From: CAYRHJ01 sp964424105
GTDB taxonomy: Bacteria; Planctomycetota; Phycisphaerae; UBA1845
NCBI GenBank assembly: GCA_964424105.1
Contig: CAYRHJ010000031.1
Span: forward strand, 7,803-71,802
DNA length: 64,000 nt
Direction of reading: 5' to 3'
The notes beneath the pieces were generated by a model. It ran no database searches. It saw only the letters and a list, made by a program, of their open reading frames with translations, and was not told the DNA's origin. Below are positions 22,681-32,453 of the stretch, one piece after another. Position 1 is the first letter of the stretch. Each line of letters begins with the position of its first letter. Position numbers and translations under genes: made by a program.

Positions 22681-24864
22681 TCACTTCAATTGGAGCATTT
22701 CCAATTCGCGGGCTTCGTGCACGCTGGAAAGGAAGCGGTCGGTGTAGTCGGGATCGACCTGCTTGCAGACGGCGGTCAGTTTAGCGCCGAGGTGGGAATA
22801 ATCCGGGTCGTGGCTGGAGTAGATGTGAAATTCCTCGGCTAATATGACCAACCTGAGCAGGTGTCGCAGGATCAGGCCTTCGTTTTTGACCAGGTCGCGC
22901 GTGCGGACGAATCGGAAGAACTCGCCCCCCGCATCGAGGATGGCGCCGGCGAGGGATTTGGGCTGCACGAAAAGCTCTTCCGGCGTCTGGAGCTTCGCAT
23001 CGAACAGCATTTTGAGCATTTCCGGCAGGTTGAGGGCCCGCTTGCGCTTCGGATCCCAATAATCCTCCATGCCGGTCTCGACCACCGCGACCAGTCGCCC
23101 GATCTCCGCGTCGATGACGCCCAATCCTCTTTGCAAGACTTCCGGGATCAGTTCATGTTTTTCGAGCCTTCCCGGCTCCTTGTCGAGTATCGGAACCTGA
23201 CGCTCCATGATCGGCGGGATGGGCAGGACGGATTCCAAAGCCAGCAACTTTTCATCGGCGTCCGCCCGTGCCAATCGTTCAGCCAGGAATGCTCCATAGA
23301 GCGGATCCACGCTGCGGAAGGTGTGTAGCTGATAGGTGCTGTCGTGGAGCACGACATGGTTTCCGTCTTCGGAACGGGTGAGGTATCCGAAAGTAGCCAG
23401 ATTACCGATCATGTGGTCGAGCTGTTTGTGGAATCCGTCGATTCGGTCGGGCGTGTTGAACCTATTGGAAATAAAATCCCGCGTCTCGTGAAGCGTCCCC
23501 GTCCGAGTCAGCAGATAGACCAAGACCTGATAGGGGATCATCGATCGGCTGAAAAGCTTGGCCGGCCCGGCTTCGATCAGGGCGCGGAATTGTCCCTCGG
23601 TCCAGTAGGTTTGCCAGCGGCGGCGCTTGGGACGACGCTTTTCGAGGGCTTTACGGGCGCGGAGCAGGCCCGGATCCTTGGTTTGCGGATCGATCTGAAT
23701 CATCTTGGCTTGCCATTTTGCGATCTTGATGTCGTCCTCGTGGGCCAGTGCGTAGACGTAACCCTTCTTGTCGAATTGCGGCCGACCTGCGCGGCCAAAC
23801 ATCTGATGGGCGACCGACGAGGGGATCAGTTTCTTTTCGCCTGGCTTGCCCTTCACCAGCGAACTCACCACGACCGATCGCGCGGGGAGGTTGATTCCAG
23901 CCGCCAGCGTTTCCGTGCACACCACGATGGGGATCAACTTCTGGAGGAACAGAGATTCCACGACATGCTTGAACCTGGGCAGAACCCCCGCGTGGTGCAC
24001 GCCGACCCCACGGCGAAGCATCTGCCGGAGCTTGGGACCCGCTCCTTCGGACATGTCTTCATGCTCCAAAATTTCATCGATCCGGTCACGCGTGGCGGTG
24101 TTGATGAGGTGGAGTCCTTTCAGACGCTCGGCCACGTCCCAACACTCGTCGCGGATGAAGCAAAAGACCAGCGCGGGCGAACGATTGGCCGCGTCATCCG
24201 CGTCGATCATTTTGGGGAGCTGCTCGGTCAGAAACTTGTCGCCGATCCAGGTGAATTCCAAGGGCACGCGGCGGTCCTGCGTTTGAATCAGTCGAAGGTC
24301 CTTGCCGTGCTTCTCGCGAAGCCAATGGAGAAAATCGACGGGGTTGCCGACGGTGGCTGACAGCAGCATCAATCGTATGTGCCGCGGGAGCAGGACCAGG
24401 GACAACTCCCAGACGATCCCTCGTTCCAGGTCGTTGAAACTATGAAATTCATCCATCACCACGCCGCTGACTCCCACGAGCAGATTGTCGCCGGCCAACA
24501 GGTGGTTGAGCAGGATTTCGGCTACGACGACGCGGACGGGGGCGTCAGGATTGATGCGGCGGTTGCCGGTGATCAGCCCGACGTCGTCTCGCGGAAAGCC
24601 CCATCGTTCAGCCAAGTCTTGGAATTCACGGAATTTTTGATCGGTCAGCGCGATCAGGGGAGTGGTGTAATAGAGACGTTGTCCGGTGGCGAGCGCTTCG
24701 TAGATGGCGGCTTCGGCGATCAGCGTTTTTCCCATGCCGGTGGGGGCAGCCACCAGCACACCGCCTTCCGATTCGAACCAGGCGAGCAGGGCTTCTTCCT
24801 GGAAGGCGTACAGTTCGTATGGGACGCTGTCGATGAATCGGCTACAAACTTCCGAACGGTCCAT
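22681..24864 (-). CDS. Ski2-like DExH-box helicase
   Basis: A 727-residue superfamily 2 helicase. APTGMGKTLIAEAA is the Walker A motif, MDEFHSF the DExH box, LLSATVG motif III, VCTETLAAGINLPARSVV and HQMFGRAGRPQFD motifs V and VI. The region after the helicase core (about 400-727) contains a winged-helix-like section and a long helical tail as in Ski2/Brr2-type proteins. RNA or DNA unwinding is expected; the cellular role is open. ATG at 24864 matches where relatives start; a GTG at 24912 is also possible. Confidence 0.85.
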   Translation of the reverse strand: MDRSEVCSRFIDSVPYELYAFQEEALLAWFESEGGVLVAAPTGMGKTLIAEAAIYEALATGQRLYYTTPLIALTDQKFREFQDLAERWGFPRDDVGLITGNRRINPDAPVRVVVAEILLNHLLAGDNLLVGVSGVVMDEFHSFNDLERGIVWELSLVLLPRHIRLMLLSATVGNPVDFLHWLREKHGKDLRLIQTQDRRVPLEFTWIGDKFLTEQLPKMIDADDAANRSPALVFCFIRDECWDVAERLKGLHLINTATRDRIDEILEHEDMSEGAGPKLRQMLRRGVGVHHAGVLPRFKHVVESLFLQKLIPIVVCTETLAAGINLPARSVVVSSLVKGKPGEKKLIPSSVAHQMFGRAGRPQFDKKGYVYALAHEDDIKIAKWQAKMIQIDPQTKDPGLLRARKALEKRRPKRRRWQTYWTEGQFRALIEAGPAKLFSRSMIPYQVLVYLLTRTGTLHETRDFISNRFNTPDRIDGFHKQLDHMIGNLATFGYLTRSEDGNHVVLHDSTYQLHTFRSVDPLYGAFLAERLARADADEKLLALESVLPIPPIMERQVPILDKEPGRLEKHELIPEVLQRGLGVIDAEIGRLVAVVETGMEDYWDPKRKRALNLPEMLKMLFDAKLQTPEELFVQPKSLAGAILDAGGEFFRFVRTRDLVKNEGLILRHLLRLVILAEEFHIYSSHDPDYSHLGAKLTAVCKQVDPDYTDRFLSSVHEARELEMLQLK

Positions 24865-25095
24865 CCGGCAAGCATAACGTGTGGCTGGGTGAATGTCGTT
24901 AGCGCGGGCCACATGCGACGTCTCGTTCGCACATCCGTGGCGGACGGCTATTACCGCGCGTTAGACCGCGACAAAGTTCGTGCAAAAGAAGACCGCGAGC
25001 GACCTCAAAAAATCGAACCCGACCCCTATCCCAATAGGGTCGTCGACGACTGCCCCGATCGTGTAATACTCGCAACTAAGCCTTTCTATGAAAAG

Positions 25096-25131
25096 GGCCG
25101 AGGTCGCCGACATTTTCGACGATCCTCGGCC
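25096..25131. terminator. Hairpin in the 370-base gap upstream of the helicase
   Basis: GGCCGAGG (25096-25103) pairs perfectly with CCTCGGCC (25124-25131) around a 20-base loop. No U tract follows on either strand, so it may be a pause site, rho-dependent stop or regulatory hairpin. Otherwise 24865-25159 shows no gene. Confidence 0.35.
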
Positions 25132-25159
25132 AATGATTCACGCTGCTTAAGTGCACTCC

Positions 25160-25262
25160 ACTTCGGAATCAGGCTTCATCTCCAGACTCGCTAATATCGA
25201 GATTCAGGCTTCATCTCCAGACTCGCCAATGTCCGGAATCAGGCTTCATCTCCAGTGTCGCC
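25160..25262. repeat. 35-bp tandem repeat across the stop codon of the next gene
   Basis: CAGGCTTCATCTCCAGACTC begins at 25170 and 25205, and a variant at 25240, giving a 35-bp period; a partial unit precedes at 25160. On the minus strand each unit reads GGAGATGAAGCCTGA, so each carries the gene's stop codon TGA. The copy at 25240 is the real 3' end of the minus-strand gene. Confidence 0.85.
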
Positions 25263-25733
25263 ATCGTCACCGCCTCCCAGGGCATCCTCAATTCGCTGCA
25301 TCTCAGCCGCCATCCGTTCTCGAATGGCGTTCATAGCCTCCTCGGCTGCGGATTTTACGTGAATGATCAGTTCTTCCGGAGCTTCCATTCGCGTCAGCAC
25401 TGCGACGCACCGCTCGGCGATGCTGCTCACGGCGCGGGAGGCGTGCTCCGCCATGGCGCCAAGTGCCTCTTTACAGCGAGCCGCCGCTGCACTTGCTTCT
25501 TCTTCGTGACCGGCCTCAAGCAATCGTCCGATAATCGACACGCAGCGATTCGTGTGCGCGTGCATTCGCCGCATGGAAAAGCCGGCGACTTCGCGGATAC
25601 GGTGCACGCATCGGCGAGCCACCATCGCGGGATTTGCGTCGCTTCTCCCCAATTCACCCGCGCCCCAAACCGGCGTCGACAAGGTACAGGCCGCTAGACC
25701 CCACAGCATCATTCGCCTATTCAACTTGACCAT
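25239..25733 (-). CDS. Exported helical protein of unknown function
   Basis: A 164-residue protein with a signal peptide (MVKLNRRMMLWGLAACTL, cleavage near VWG/AG). The mature part is strongly helical and Ala-rich with spaced Cys and His residues (RRCVHRIREV, NRCVSIIGRL, ERCVAVLTRM), repeating about every 25-40 residues, and an acidic Gly/Asp tail. ATG 25733 is chosen because GGGAG lies eight bases upstream. The periodic Arg-Cys-Val pattern may reflect helical-hairpin repeats. Family not recognised. Confidence 0.65.
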   Translation of the reverse strand: MVKLNRRMMLWGLAACTLSTPVWGAGELGRSDANPAMVARRCVHRIREVAGFSMRRMHAHTNRCVSIIGRLLEAGHEEEASAAAARCKEALGAMAEHASRAVSSIAERCVAVLTRMEAPEELIIHVKSAAEEAMNAIRERMAAEMQRIEDALGGGDDGDTGDEA

Positions 25734-25769
25734 AAAATAAACTCCCATTGTAAACTACCCCGTCGGCGA

Positions 25770-26125
25770 TGTTCCGGGTGACGACCGGCGCCGCGTATTA
25801 CTATCACGCCCAGCAAAACGTCCGTCAATACATTGGTATTGCACGAATGTCCTGTCCGGTTCTCAATTGTGCCGCGGGATTGGCGAGGATTCGCGTGCCG
25901 CCCGAACGAAATATCGAGACAGTTGGACGTCCGGTAACCACAGCCATCCGCCCGAAAATCATCATATGGGGATAGCTGTAGAATGCGACTGCGATCGCGC
26001 TTAGCCGATAAGAGCAACGGATAATCGGACAATGGTCTACCGCACGAAACCGGCTGTCGCCCACAATCAGGCCCCCATCGCACGCGAAGCGGACGTTGGC
26101 GAGGAATGGGGCTAATCAGCCACCG
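25770..26125. other. Intergenic region between divergent genes
   Basis: This stretch separates the minus-strand exported protein from the secretin operon and must contain promoters for both. No repeat, RNA-like fold or clear promoter pair stands out by eye. Confidence 0.4.
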
Positions 26126-26133
26126 GATTGCTG

Positions 26134-27912
26134 ATGCACAAATGTTACGGATCATATGGCGCATTCCGCTTGCTACTTTCAGGCGCGTTCTTCGTAACCG
26201 CACTTTTATCGGTCGTTCCGATCTTCGCACAGGATCCCACGTCGACGGTCGAGTTCACCGACGCATCCACGATTGATATCCGTGCCAACGACACCCGGCT
26301 GGTGGACATCCTGCAACAGCTCGCCGACATCACAGGCCGCAATTTCGTGATCGGGGACGGTGTCGACAGCCGACGGGTGACGTTATCCATCCGCGGCATG
26401 ACGTTGACGGAGGTGCTGGATGCCATTCTTCCGGGTGCGGGATGTAGTTACCGGGAGCGCGGCAAGTACATCATGGTGGATACGAGCGAGAGTCTGGCAT
26501 TGCAGGAAGTCGTGACTGAGCCTCTCGCGGTTCGAGTCATTCGGTTGAAATATACCCGTGCCAAGGACATGGCTGACATGATCACGCCCTTCCTGGGCCC
26601 CACCGGAAAATTGAAGGCATCACCGGAGGCGGCGGAAGGTATTGCATCGGGCAGCGATTCAACCGGCGGTGATTCGCTGGCGGGACACGATGTCTTGATC
26701 GTCGAAGACACGCCCACGCGTTTGCAAAAGATCGAGGAGGTCATCCGTTCCATCGACGTGGAGCCGATGCAAGTGGTCGTGGAAGCGACGATTTTGCGGG
26801 CCGCTTTGAACGACGCGAATCAGCTCGGCGTGGACATCAGTTTTCTGTCCGGGGTCGATTTCGAGCGGGTGGGAGCTACGAGCACGGGTGGATTGAATTT
26901 GACCACCGGCCCGGTTCCGGCAGGGGAGTTTGACGACGGGGTTGCAGCGGTCAACACGTCGTTCGGAGGGCCGTTGAACGGTGACGGCTTTACGTTCGGC
27001 TTGATCAAGAACAACTTGGCGGTGTTCATTCGCGCGCTGGAACAACTGACGGACACGGTGGTCTTAGCCAACCCAAAAATCCTCGCCTTGAACAAGCAGC
27101 GCGGGCAAGTGATCGTGGGTCGGCGAGACGGCTACATCACGACAACGGTGACGGAAACGGCAGCGGTCCAATCCGTGGAGTTCCTGGAAACCGGGACGCA
27201 GTTGACGTTTCGACCGTACATATTGGATGACAAGCGCGTGCGCATGGAAGTTCACGTGGGAGACAGCGCGGGAGGCTTGACGCCGTCGGACCTGCCTTTT
27301 GAAAGCACGACGGAATCAACCAGCAATATCATCGTGGAGGACGGACACACCATTCTGGTCGGCGGGCTGTTTCGCAACAGTGATGACGTCAGTCGTTCAC
27401 AGATTCCGGGGTTGGGGGAGGTTCCCGGTCTGGGCGCAATGTTTCGGCGATCCAATGACCAGAGCCAGCGCGAAGAAGTCATGGTGTTGCTGACCGTGCA
27501 TATTATCAAGCACGACCCCACGTATCAGGCGCTGGGCGAGCGCATGTTGGAGGAGGCGGAGACCATTCGACTGGGATTGCGCGAACGGATGCAGTGGTTC
27601 GGCAGGCAGAAATTGGCCGAAGCGCATGCCCGCTCCGCGATCGAAAAGATGCACGCCGGACGACCCGAGCAGGCGTGGTTTCATGCCCGTCTGTCGCTGG
27701 CGGCCAACCCCTTGTCGTCGACGGCCCGGCGAATGCGAGACCGAATGGAACGTGACCTGGACGGGATTTCGCCCGACGATTCGATTCGACAATGGGTGGC
27801 CAGACGACTGAACGAAAGGCCTGTCGTGGATCGGGCGACGGATTGGCCGATCGAGCCATCTGACTCAACCAGCGAAACTCTGCCCGCGGACCCCGGGGAG
27901 GACCGACGATGA
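26134..27912 (+). CDS. Secretin (GspD/PilQ family outer-membrane channel)
   Basis: Forms a multimeric outer-membrane pore for type II secretion or type IV pili. A signal peptide ends near FAQ/DP. An N-terminal domain (DILQQLADITGRNFVIG, then VTLSIRGMTLTEVLDAIL) is N0/STN-like, followed by an N1-type repeat (VRVIRLKYTRAKDMADMI). The secretin core holds VVLANPKILALNKQRGQVIVG, ILVGGLFR and the hallmark IPGLGEVPGLGAMFRR. A C-terminal helical extension of about 130 residues follows. ATG 26134 replaces TTG 26128. It overlaps the TPR lipoprotein gene in ATGA; no other secretion genes are adjacent. Confidence 0.9.
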   Translation: MHKCYGSYGAFRLLLSGAFFVTALLSVVPIFAQDPTSTVEFTDASTIDIRANDTRLVDILQQLADITGRNFVIGDGVDSRRVTLSIRGMTLTEVLDAILPGAGCSYRERGKYIMVDTSESLALQEVVTEPLAVRVIRLKYTRAKDMADMITPFLGPTGKLKASPEAAEGIASGSDSTGGDSLAGHDVLIVEDTPTRLQKIEEVIRSIDVEPMQVVVEATILRAALNDANQLGVDISFLSGVDFERVGATSTGGLNLTTGPVPAGEFDDGVAAVNTSFGGPLNGDGFTFGLIKNNLAVFIRALEQLTDTVVLANPKILALNKQRGQVIVGRRDGYITTTVTETAAVQSVEFLETGTQLTFRPYILDDKRVRMEVHVGDSAGGLTPSDLPFESTTESTSNIIVEDGHTILVGGLFRNSDDVSRSQIPGLGEVPGLGAMFRRSNDQSQREEVMVLLTVHIIKHDPTYQALGERMLEEAETIRLGLRERMQWFGRQKLAEAHARSAIEKMHAGRPEQAWFHARLSLAANPLSSTARRMRDRMERDLDGISPDDSIRQWVARRLNERPVVDRATDWPIEPSDSTSETLPADPGEDRR

Positions 27913-29075
27913 GCGCACCACGCCGAACGTTGGCCGAGATTCACCGCCCGCCACGATCGTCAGCCGTTCATCGATGGGCCCGGCCCGTGCAGGTTACATT
28001 GGTGGCGTTAAACCTGTTGGTCGCCGGTTGCATCGAACCCGTCAGTGTGGTGCGTGAAAACGCATCCCGAAACTGGGCGAACATGCGGGGCGGCTTGGTC
28101 TATGAACTGGCGAACGACGCCTACCAGAAAGGGGCATTGCAGAGCGCCCGGGCGGAATTGTTGCGACTGTTAGAAAACCAACCCGACCACGCCGACGGCA
28201 GGATTCTGCTGGCCCGCGTGTACATCGAAACGAATGAACTGACCCAGGCTGCGAAACTGCTCGAGGATGAACGATTCACGGTCCGACCGGATTCCCGGGC
28301 GAGCTATCTACGTGGATTGATCGCAGAATTGCAATCGGAATACGGCCTCGCCGCGAAGCACTATCGATTGGCTGCGGAATTGCGGCCTCAGCAGAGTCAC
28401 TATTGGTCGGCTGCGATTGAATCGATGATCGCAGCCGGCGACGTGCAAGGTGCGAGCGCGCTCATGTCCCAAGCCGAGGATTTGAAATATCGGGGGCCGC
28501 ATTGGCTGGCGCTGAATGCAGAAGTCGCTCTTGCCGCCGGAAACGAGGAATTGGCTGCGGATTTCTATCGCCGGGGAATGGATTGGAGCTTGGCGGAGGA
28601 ATCGTCGGAAGCGAAATGGATGGCGATGGAATTGTCTCGGATTTACCGCAAACAACATCGCTACGCCGATGCCGCCAACGTCCTGCAAAGCGTCCTCGCG
28701 AATACTCCAGACGAGAAATTGGGGCCGTTGTTGGAATCGTTGGCCATGTGCCGCCTGGCCATCGGACAGTTGAACGAGGCTGCATCGTTGCTGGATCGTG
28801 TCGAAGTGACGTCGGAGAAGTCAATCTCGCTGCGATTGGAACTGGCCCGTCGATTTGCGGACGCGGGGAAGCTGGACGAGGCGGCCTTGCAAGTCGATAA
28901 AGCGTTGACCATCGACCCCGCGCATCAAGACGCATTGATGCTGGCGGCATTTACAGCCTGTCAAACCGACCGGATCAAGCACAAAGAAGCTGCCTTGGCG
29001 AAATGGGAAGCAGCCTACCCCGATGATCCGTTGATCGATCGCATTCGGAGACTGGCCGTCGTGCCGACCGAATAG
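27909..29075 (+). CDS. TPR-repeat lipoprotein coupled to the secretin
   Basis: A 388-residue protein. Its N-terminus has a hydrophobic run ending LLVAGC, a lipobox, so it should be lipid-anchored. Several tetratricopeptide repeats follow (QSARAELLRLLENQPDHADG, LLARVYIETNELTQAAKLL, YADAANVLQSVLANTP). Translation is coupled to the secretin gene. By position it may act as a pilotin or assembly platform, as small TPR lipoproteins such as PilF do; that role is inference. Confidence 0.85.
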   Translation: MSAPRRTLAEIHRPPRSSAVHRWARPVQVTLVALNLLVAGCIEPVSVVRENASRNWANMRGGLVYELANDAYQKGALQSARAELLRLLENQPDHADGRILLARVYIETNELTQAAKLLEDERFTVRPDSRASYLRGLIAELQSEYGLAAKHYRLAAELRPQQSHYWSAAIESMIAAGDVQGASALMSQAEDLKYRGPHWLALNAEVALAAGNEELAADFYRRGMDWSLAEESSEAKWMAMELSRIYRKQHRYADAANVLQSVLANTPDEKLGPLLESLAMCRLAIGQLNEAASLLDRVEVTSEKSISLRLELARRFADAGKLDEAALQVDKALTIDPAHQDALMLAAFTACQTDRIKHKEAALAKWEAAYPDDPLIDRIRRLAVVPTE

Positions 29076-29082
29076 GGCGGAA

Positions 29083-29245
29083 GACCGCTCGCTTTGCGCT
29101 CGCGGCTCGTTCAGTGGCGGGTGAAACTGCGCGCATGATGGGGAACGAGAGTCATCGGCTCCCCCACCTCCAAAGGAGGTGGGCCACCCACGCAGGTCAT
29201 CGGGATCCCACCCATTCTGGATTCCGGCGTTCGCCGGAATGACGG
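29083..29245. repeat. Repeat cluster with families 2, 3 and 1
   Basis: Family 2 at 29083-29110 (GACCGCTCGCTTTGCGCTCG), family 3 at 29156-29190 (palindrome CCCACCTCCAAAGGAGGTGG), and family 1 at 29217-29245 (CTGGATTCCGGCGTTCGCCG). The cluster fills the gap between two convergent genes. The same three families occur together at 57051-57363 with most copies in the opposite orientation. Confidence 0.85.
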
Positions 29246-29278
29246 AGCGCGGTTTCGAAAGTGGCGGGCGCCGATGCG

Positions 29279-30967
29279 TTATTGACGATTCGGAAATACG
29301 AAACCGCCTCGTCGATTCTTGTTGCCCGGCTCGCCGCCACGATGGGAACCACGTGTTTTGCCAAAAACGCCATCGGGCGGTGAAACGGCCAACTGCACAC
29401 GTTCGACGTCGTCGCCGGCCAAAAACGAGGCCACCGTTTGATACAGCGGCGCATGTGTCATCAGGGTCAGATGGGCGGCGTTTTCAACGATCAGTGTTGT
29501 GGCGTTGGGGATGTGCCGTTGGATCAGGTGTTGTCTGCAAGACGGCGCCTGGATGTCCAATGATCCGTTAACGATCAGCGTGCGAGCTTGCGTCACGACC
29601 TGCCGATGCACATCGCGGTGTTCATTCGAACCGACAAATAATTGATCGAGGTCGGGAAACAGAAAATCCCTGATGGTGCCGTAAAAGTTTGGAGGTTGGC
29701 TGCCGAATTGCACCGTGGCCAAGTTGCGAACAGCCGACGTTGGGGGGCGCCGGGTCAAGTAGTCGACGGCGTCGTTGGCGAGAGCTGCATAATGCCGGCG
29801 GACCCATTCGCCCAGGAGCGTGGTGTCCCCCGTTTCCAATTGGGAGATCAGCACAGATGTATCCGCAGGCCGATCGACGTTCATCCATTCGCGCAAAAGC
29901 AGGTACTGCAATCCGAAGCGCCCAACGAGAACCGTTGTGGGTTCCGCGGATTCGTCCAGATGCACGGTTATGGAAGGCGGATCCTCGTCCAATCGATTCA
30001 TGATCGTCTCGACGCGGTCGGCCAGCGCGGATTCGTCGGCGGCGATGGCACGGGCCTCCTGCTTCAGTGGATCGGACAAAAGTGTCAACGGGGACCACTT
30101 GGACCGTCCGCCCAGGGTGGGGTTCGTTTCGTCGGCTGCCACCAATACCAGATCGCCCATGTAATCTGGGTGCCGACGTGCAAACGCGCGTGCGATTAAC
30201 GTTCCTTCGCCCATGGCCAGAACATGGACCGTTTCCATTGAACAGGCGCGGCGAAGGTCATGCAGATCGTCGGCGCAGGCGTCCAACAGATAGGCTGATG
30301 GATCGACTCCCGATTCGTGTAGGCGTGCACGCGATCGCTCCGCCAACAAATGCACGGATTTCTGAAAGCTGGGCCGCGATAGCAGCAGGTCGTCGGGAAG
30401 CGAAGTCACCTCGCGTGATCCCGTTCGGCCGGTAGAATCGGTGTGGCTGCGGGCGTCCAACACGAGCAGGTCGCGGAACTTCCACAGCGGTTCCATCAAC
30501 GACAGCCATTGGGGATCGCGAACACATTGGTGAGCGCGTTTTCCTGACTGGGCCAAGACGAATACCGCAGGTTGGGAAGCGGGCGAGGCGCTACGGATTC
30601 GGGCAAACGCAACCTTGATCGTCGGGGAATTCGGCTGGAGCCGGTTTTCCGGTACAACAAGCCATCCAATCTGACATTCCAGCGTTTGCTGACGCGCGGT
30701 TGTCAACGTAACGAACCGGTGTTCCAGCGCTGGCAGGCGTGACTGCTCTTTTTCTTCCGCCGGGAGATTCAGCCCCGCAGCCAGAACGATCGCCAAGCCT
30801 GCAATCCAGACGACCGATGCCGGTTCAGATGTCGATTTGCGGGGATGTTCCCATCGAGAAAACAATGGCGTGTATCTCCGGGCTACGCCGTTCGCGACGG
30901 CGAGTTTCGAGAACTGGGTGCCGGCGGGAAAACGATCCGCCTGACAATGGGCCGCCCAGCGATTCAT
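29279..30967 (-). CDS. Alpha/beta-hydrolase-like exported protein lacking the usual serine
   Basis: A 562-residue protein with a membrane or signal segment near residues 52-66 (VVWIAGLAIVLAAGLN), after a long basic lead; a later start is possible. The layout (LLVLDARSHTDSTG, then VHVLAMGEGTLIARAFARRH, then LIVNGSLDIQAP and ENAAHLTLMTHAP) follows the TAP-like tripeptidyl-peptidase branch of alpha/beta hydrolases. The nucleophile elbow reads MGEGT instead of GxSxG, so the catalytic Ser appears to be missing, while Asp and His positions remain. It may be a binding protein or pseudoenzyme. Confidence 0.65.
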   Translation of the reverse strand: MNRWAAHCQADRFPAGTQFSKLAVANGVARRYTPLFSRWEHPRKSTSEPASVVWIAGLAIVLAAGLNLPAEEKEQSRLPALEHRFVTLTTARQQTLECQIGWLVVPENRLQPNSPTIKVAFARIRSASPASQPAVFVLAQSGKRAHQCVRDPQWLSLMEPLWKFRDLLVLDARSHTDSTGRTGSREVTSLPDDLLLSRPSFQKSVHLLAERSRARLHESGVDPSAYLLDACADDLHDLRRACSMETVHVLAMGEGTLIARAFARRHPDYMGDLVLVAADETNPTLGGRSKWSPLTLLSDPLKQEARAIAADESALADRVETIMNRLDEDPPSITVHLDESAEPTTVLVGRFGLQYLLLREWMNVDRPADTSVLISQLETGDTTLLGEWVRRHYAALANDAVDYLTRRPPTSAVRNLATVQFGSQPPNFYGTIRDFLFPDLDQLFVGSNEHRDVHRQVVTQARTLIVNGSLDIQAPSCRQHLIQRHIPNATTLIVENAAHLTLMTHAPLYQTVASFLAGDDVERVQLAVSPPDGVFGKTRGSHRGGEPGNKNRRGGFVFPNRQ

Positions 30968-31318
30968 TCGTTTTCCCCGGCAAGTTATTGCTTAACGCCG
31001 CAAACCCCATACGCCGTCGCCCAATCGAACGCAACAGCACCAGTTTAGCGTGCCTCGCCATTTCAGCGGCGTCGAAAACTATCAATTGAATTTTACATCT
31101 CTCGACAAACGGATTCAGATATGTCATCTTTGTGGTGGTGATGGCGAGCTGAGGTCAACGGCGAGATTTGCCTGGGCGGCGCGTTTTGCGCATTTAAGAC
31201 CGGCGGCTGACGGGCTTGTTTAACGCGGTTCGTTGGTGGTGGTCTTTGCGTCCTGCAAATCCGTGACGGACGGGAACTTTTCCTGGTGCGCCCTAACAAT
31301 TCCGGCGAGGAGGCGATG

Positions 31319-32380
31319 ATGTTGGCAGGTTCATATCGTCAGGTTTGCGACGCGGATCGGCGTCGTCGGTTGCAGGGCTTCACGCTTATCGAGCTTCTGG
31401 TGGTGGTGGCCATTATCGCACTGTTGATCAGCATTCTGTTACCTTCCCTGCGCAAGGCTCGCGAGCAAGCCAAGCAAGTCTTGTGTACGGCGGGTCTAAA
31501 AGGAATCGCGACGGCCAGCTTTACCTATGCCACTGGTGACAAAAATGGGCAGGCGATTCCGGTTCATCCTGCTACCGGCACGGTCGCCGACGTCGGTTCC
31601 TATGATTGGGGTGGCAAATCGGGCGTGGGCGATCCGACACAGGGCAGTCTGCCTGAAACGTCGCCGTGGGGAACGCAACACGGACGAGGCCCAGCGACGC
31701 GACCATTGAACGACATCATCTACCCCGGCGGGTTTACGGATTACATGGGCAACCCGGGTGTGAATCAAGCCCACTGGAAAGAGGATGCAACGCTGGACTT
31801 GAAACAATTCCGCTGTCCTTCCGATCGCGGATACACCGGGCATCACTTCACGACCTGGTCCGAGTCGAAGAAATCGTCGTTCGATCATTACGGCAACAGT
31901 TACGCTGCCAACACGCTGTGGTGTAACTCGCATCAGAATGCCTGCGTGATCAAAAGCTGGGGCCCCTTTCTGCGGTCGGTTTCCCGCATTCCCAACCCCG
32001 CGAACACCATCTACTACATCGAGAATTGCGGGCGGTTCAGTTGGCGGGCGGGCAAGGCCCACGCCGATCGCGTGTGCTGGACTAGCTCCGATGGACCGCA
32101 TTTCAGCGAGAGCGAGGTTCCGCACATGATTCGGGGGTGGCACGGCAAGCCTTTCCAGTTCGTCACCAGCTTCGTCGATGGGCACGCGGGCGTCACGAAA
32201 ATCGACGGATACCTTTGGCCGCCCCCTACCACGCCGCGCGACCCGCAGGACAACCCGCTCTATTGGAAATGTCACGTGATTCGTGGGCACGGCTGGCAAC
32301 TGGACGTCCTTCCCAGCATGCCGGAATTCATGAACGTCGATTGTGCACTGCCGACGTGGACTGCGGATACGTTGAACTAG
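31319..32380 (+). CDS. Pseudopilin-like protein with prepilin N-terminal methylation site
   Basis: A 353-residue protein. The leader ends RRRRLQG followed by FTLIELLVVVAIIALLISIL, the type IV prepilin cleavage site and hydrophobic helix, then SLRKAREQAK, as in the large planctomycete family of prepilin-like proteins. The globular part has Cys pairs and WHGKPFQFVTSFVDGHAG near the end, typical of that family. ATG 31319 is preferred because GAGGAGG at 31307-31313 is five bases upstream. It would be processed by a PilD-type peptidase and might use the secretin at 26134. Confidence 0.85.
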   Translation: MLAGSYRQVCDADRRRRLQGFTLIELLVVVAIIALLISILLPSLRKAREQAKQVLCTAGLKGIATASFTYATGDKNGQAIPVHPATGTVADVGSYDWGGKSGVGDPTQGSLPETSPWGTQHGRGPATRPLNDIIYPGGFTDYMGNPGVNQAHWKEDATLDLKQFRCPSDRGYTGHHFTTWSESKKSSFDHYGNSYAANTLWCNSHQNACVIKSWGPFLRSVSRIPNPANTIYYIENCGRFSWRAGKAHADRVCWTSSDGPHFSESEVPHMIRGWHGKPFQFVTSFVDGHAGVTKIDGYLWPPPTTPRDPQDNPLYWKCHVIRGHGWQLDVLPSMPEFMNVDCALPTWTADTLN

Positions 32381-32453
32381 CGACGTCTACCGCGATGGTG
32401 GGCGCCGTGGACGTTCTGTGCGAATTCTCCGCCGTTCCACCGGAGCATAATCG

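Noticed and set aside
23344..24360. Plus-strand frame of 338 residues opposite the helicase
   Set aside because: Antisense shadow; all helicase motifs are on the minus strand.
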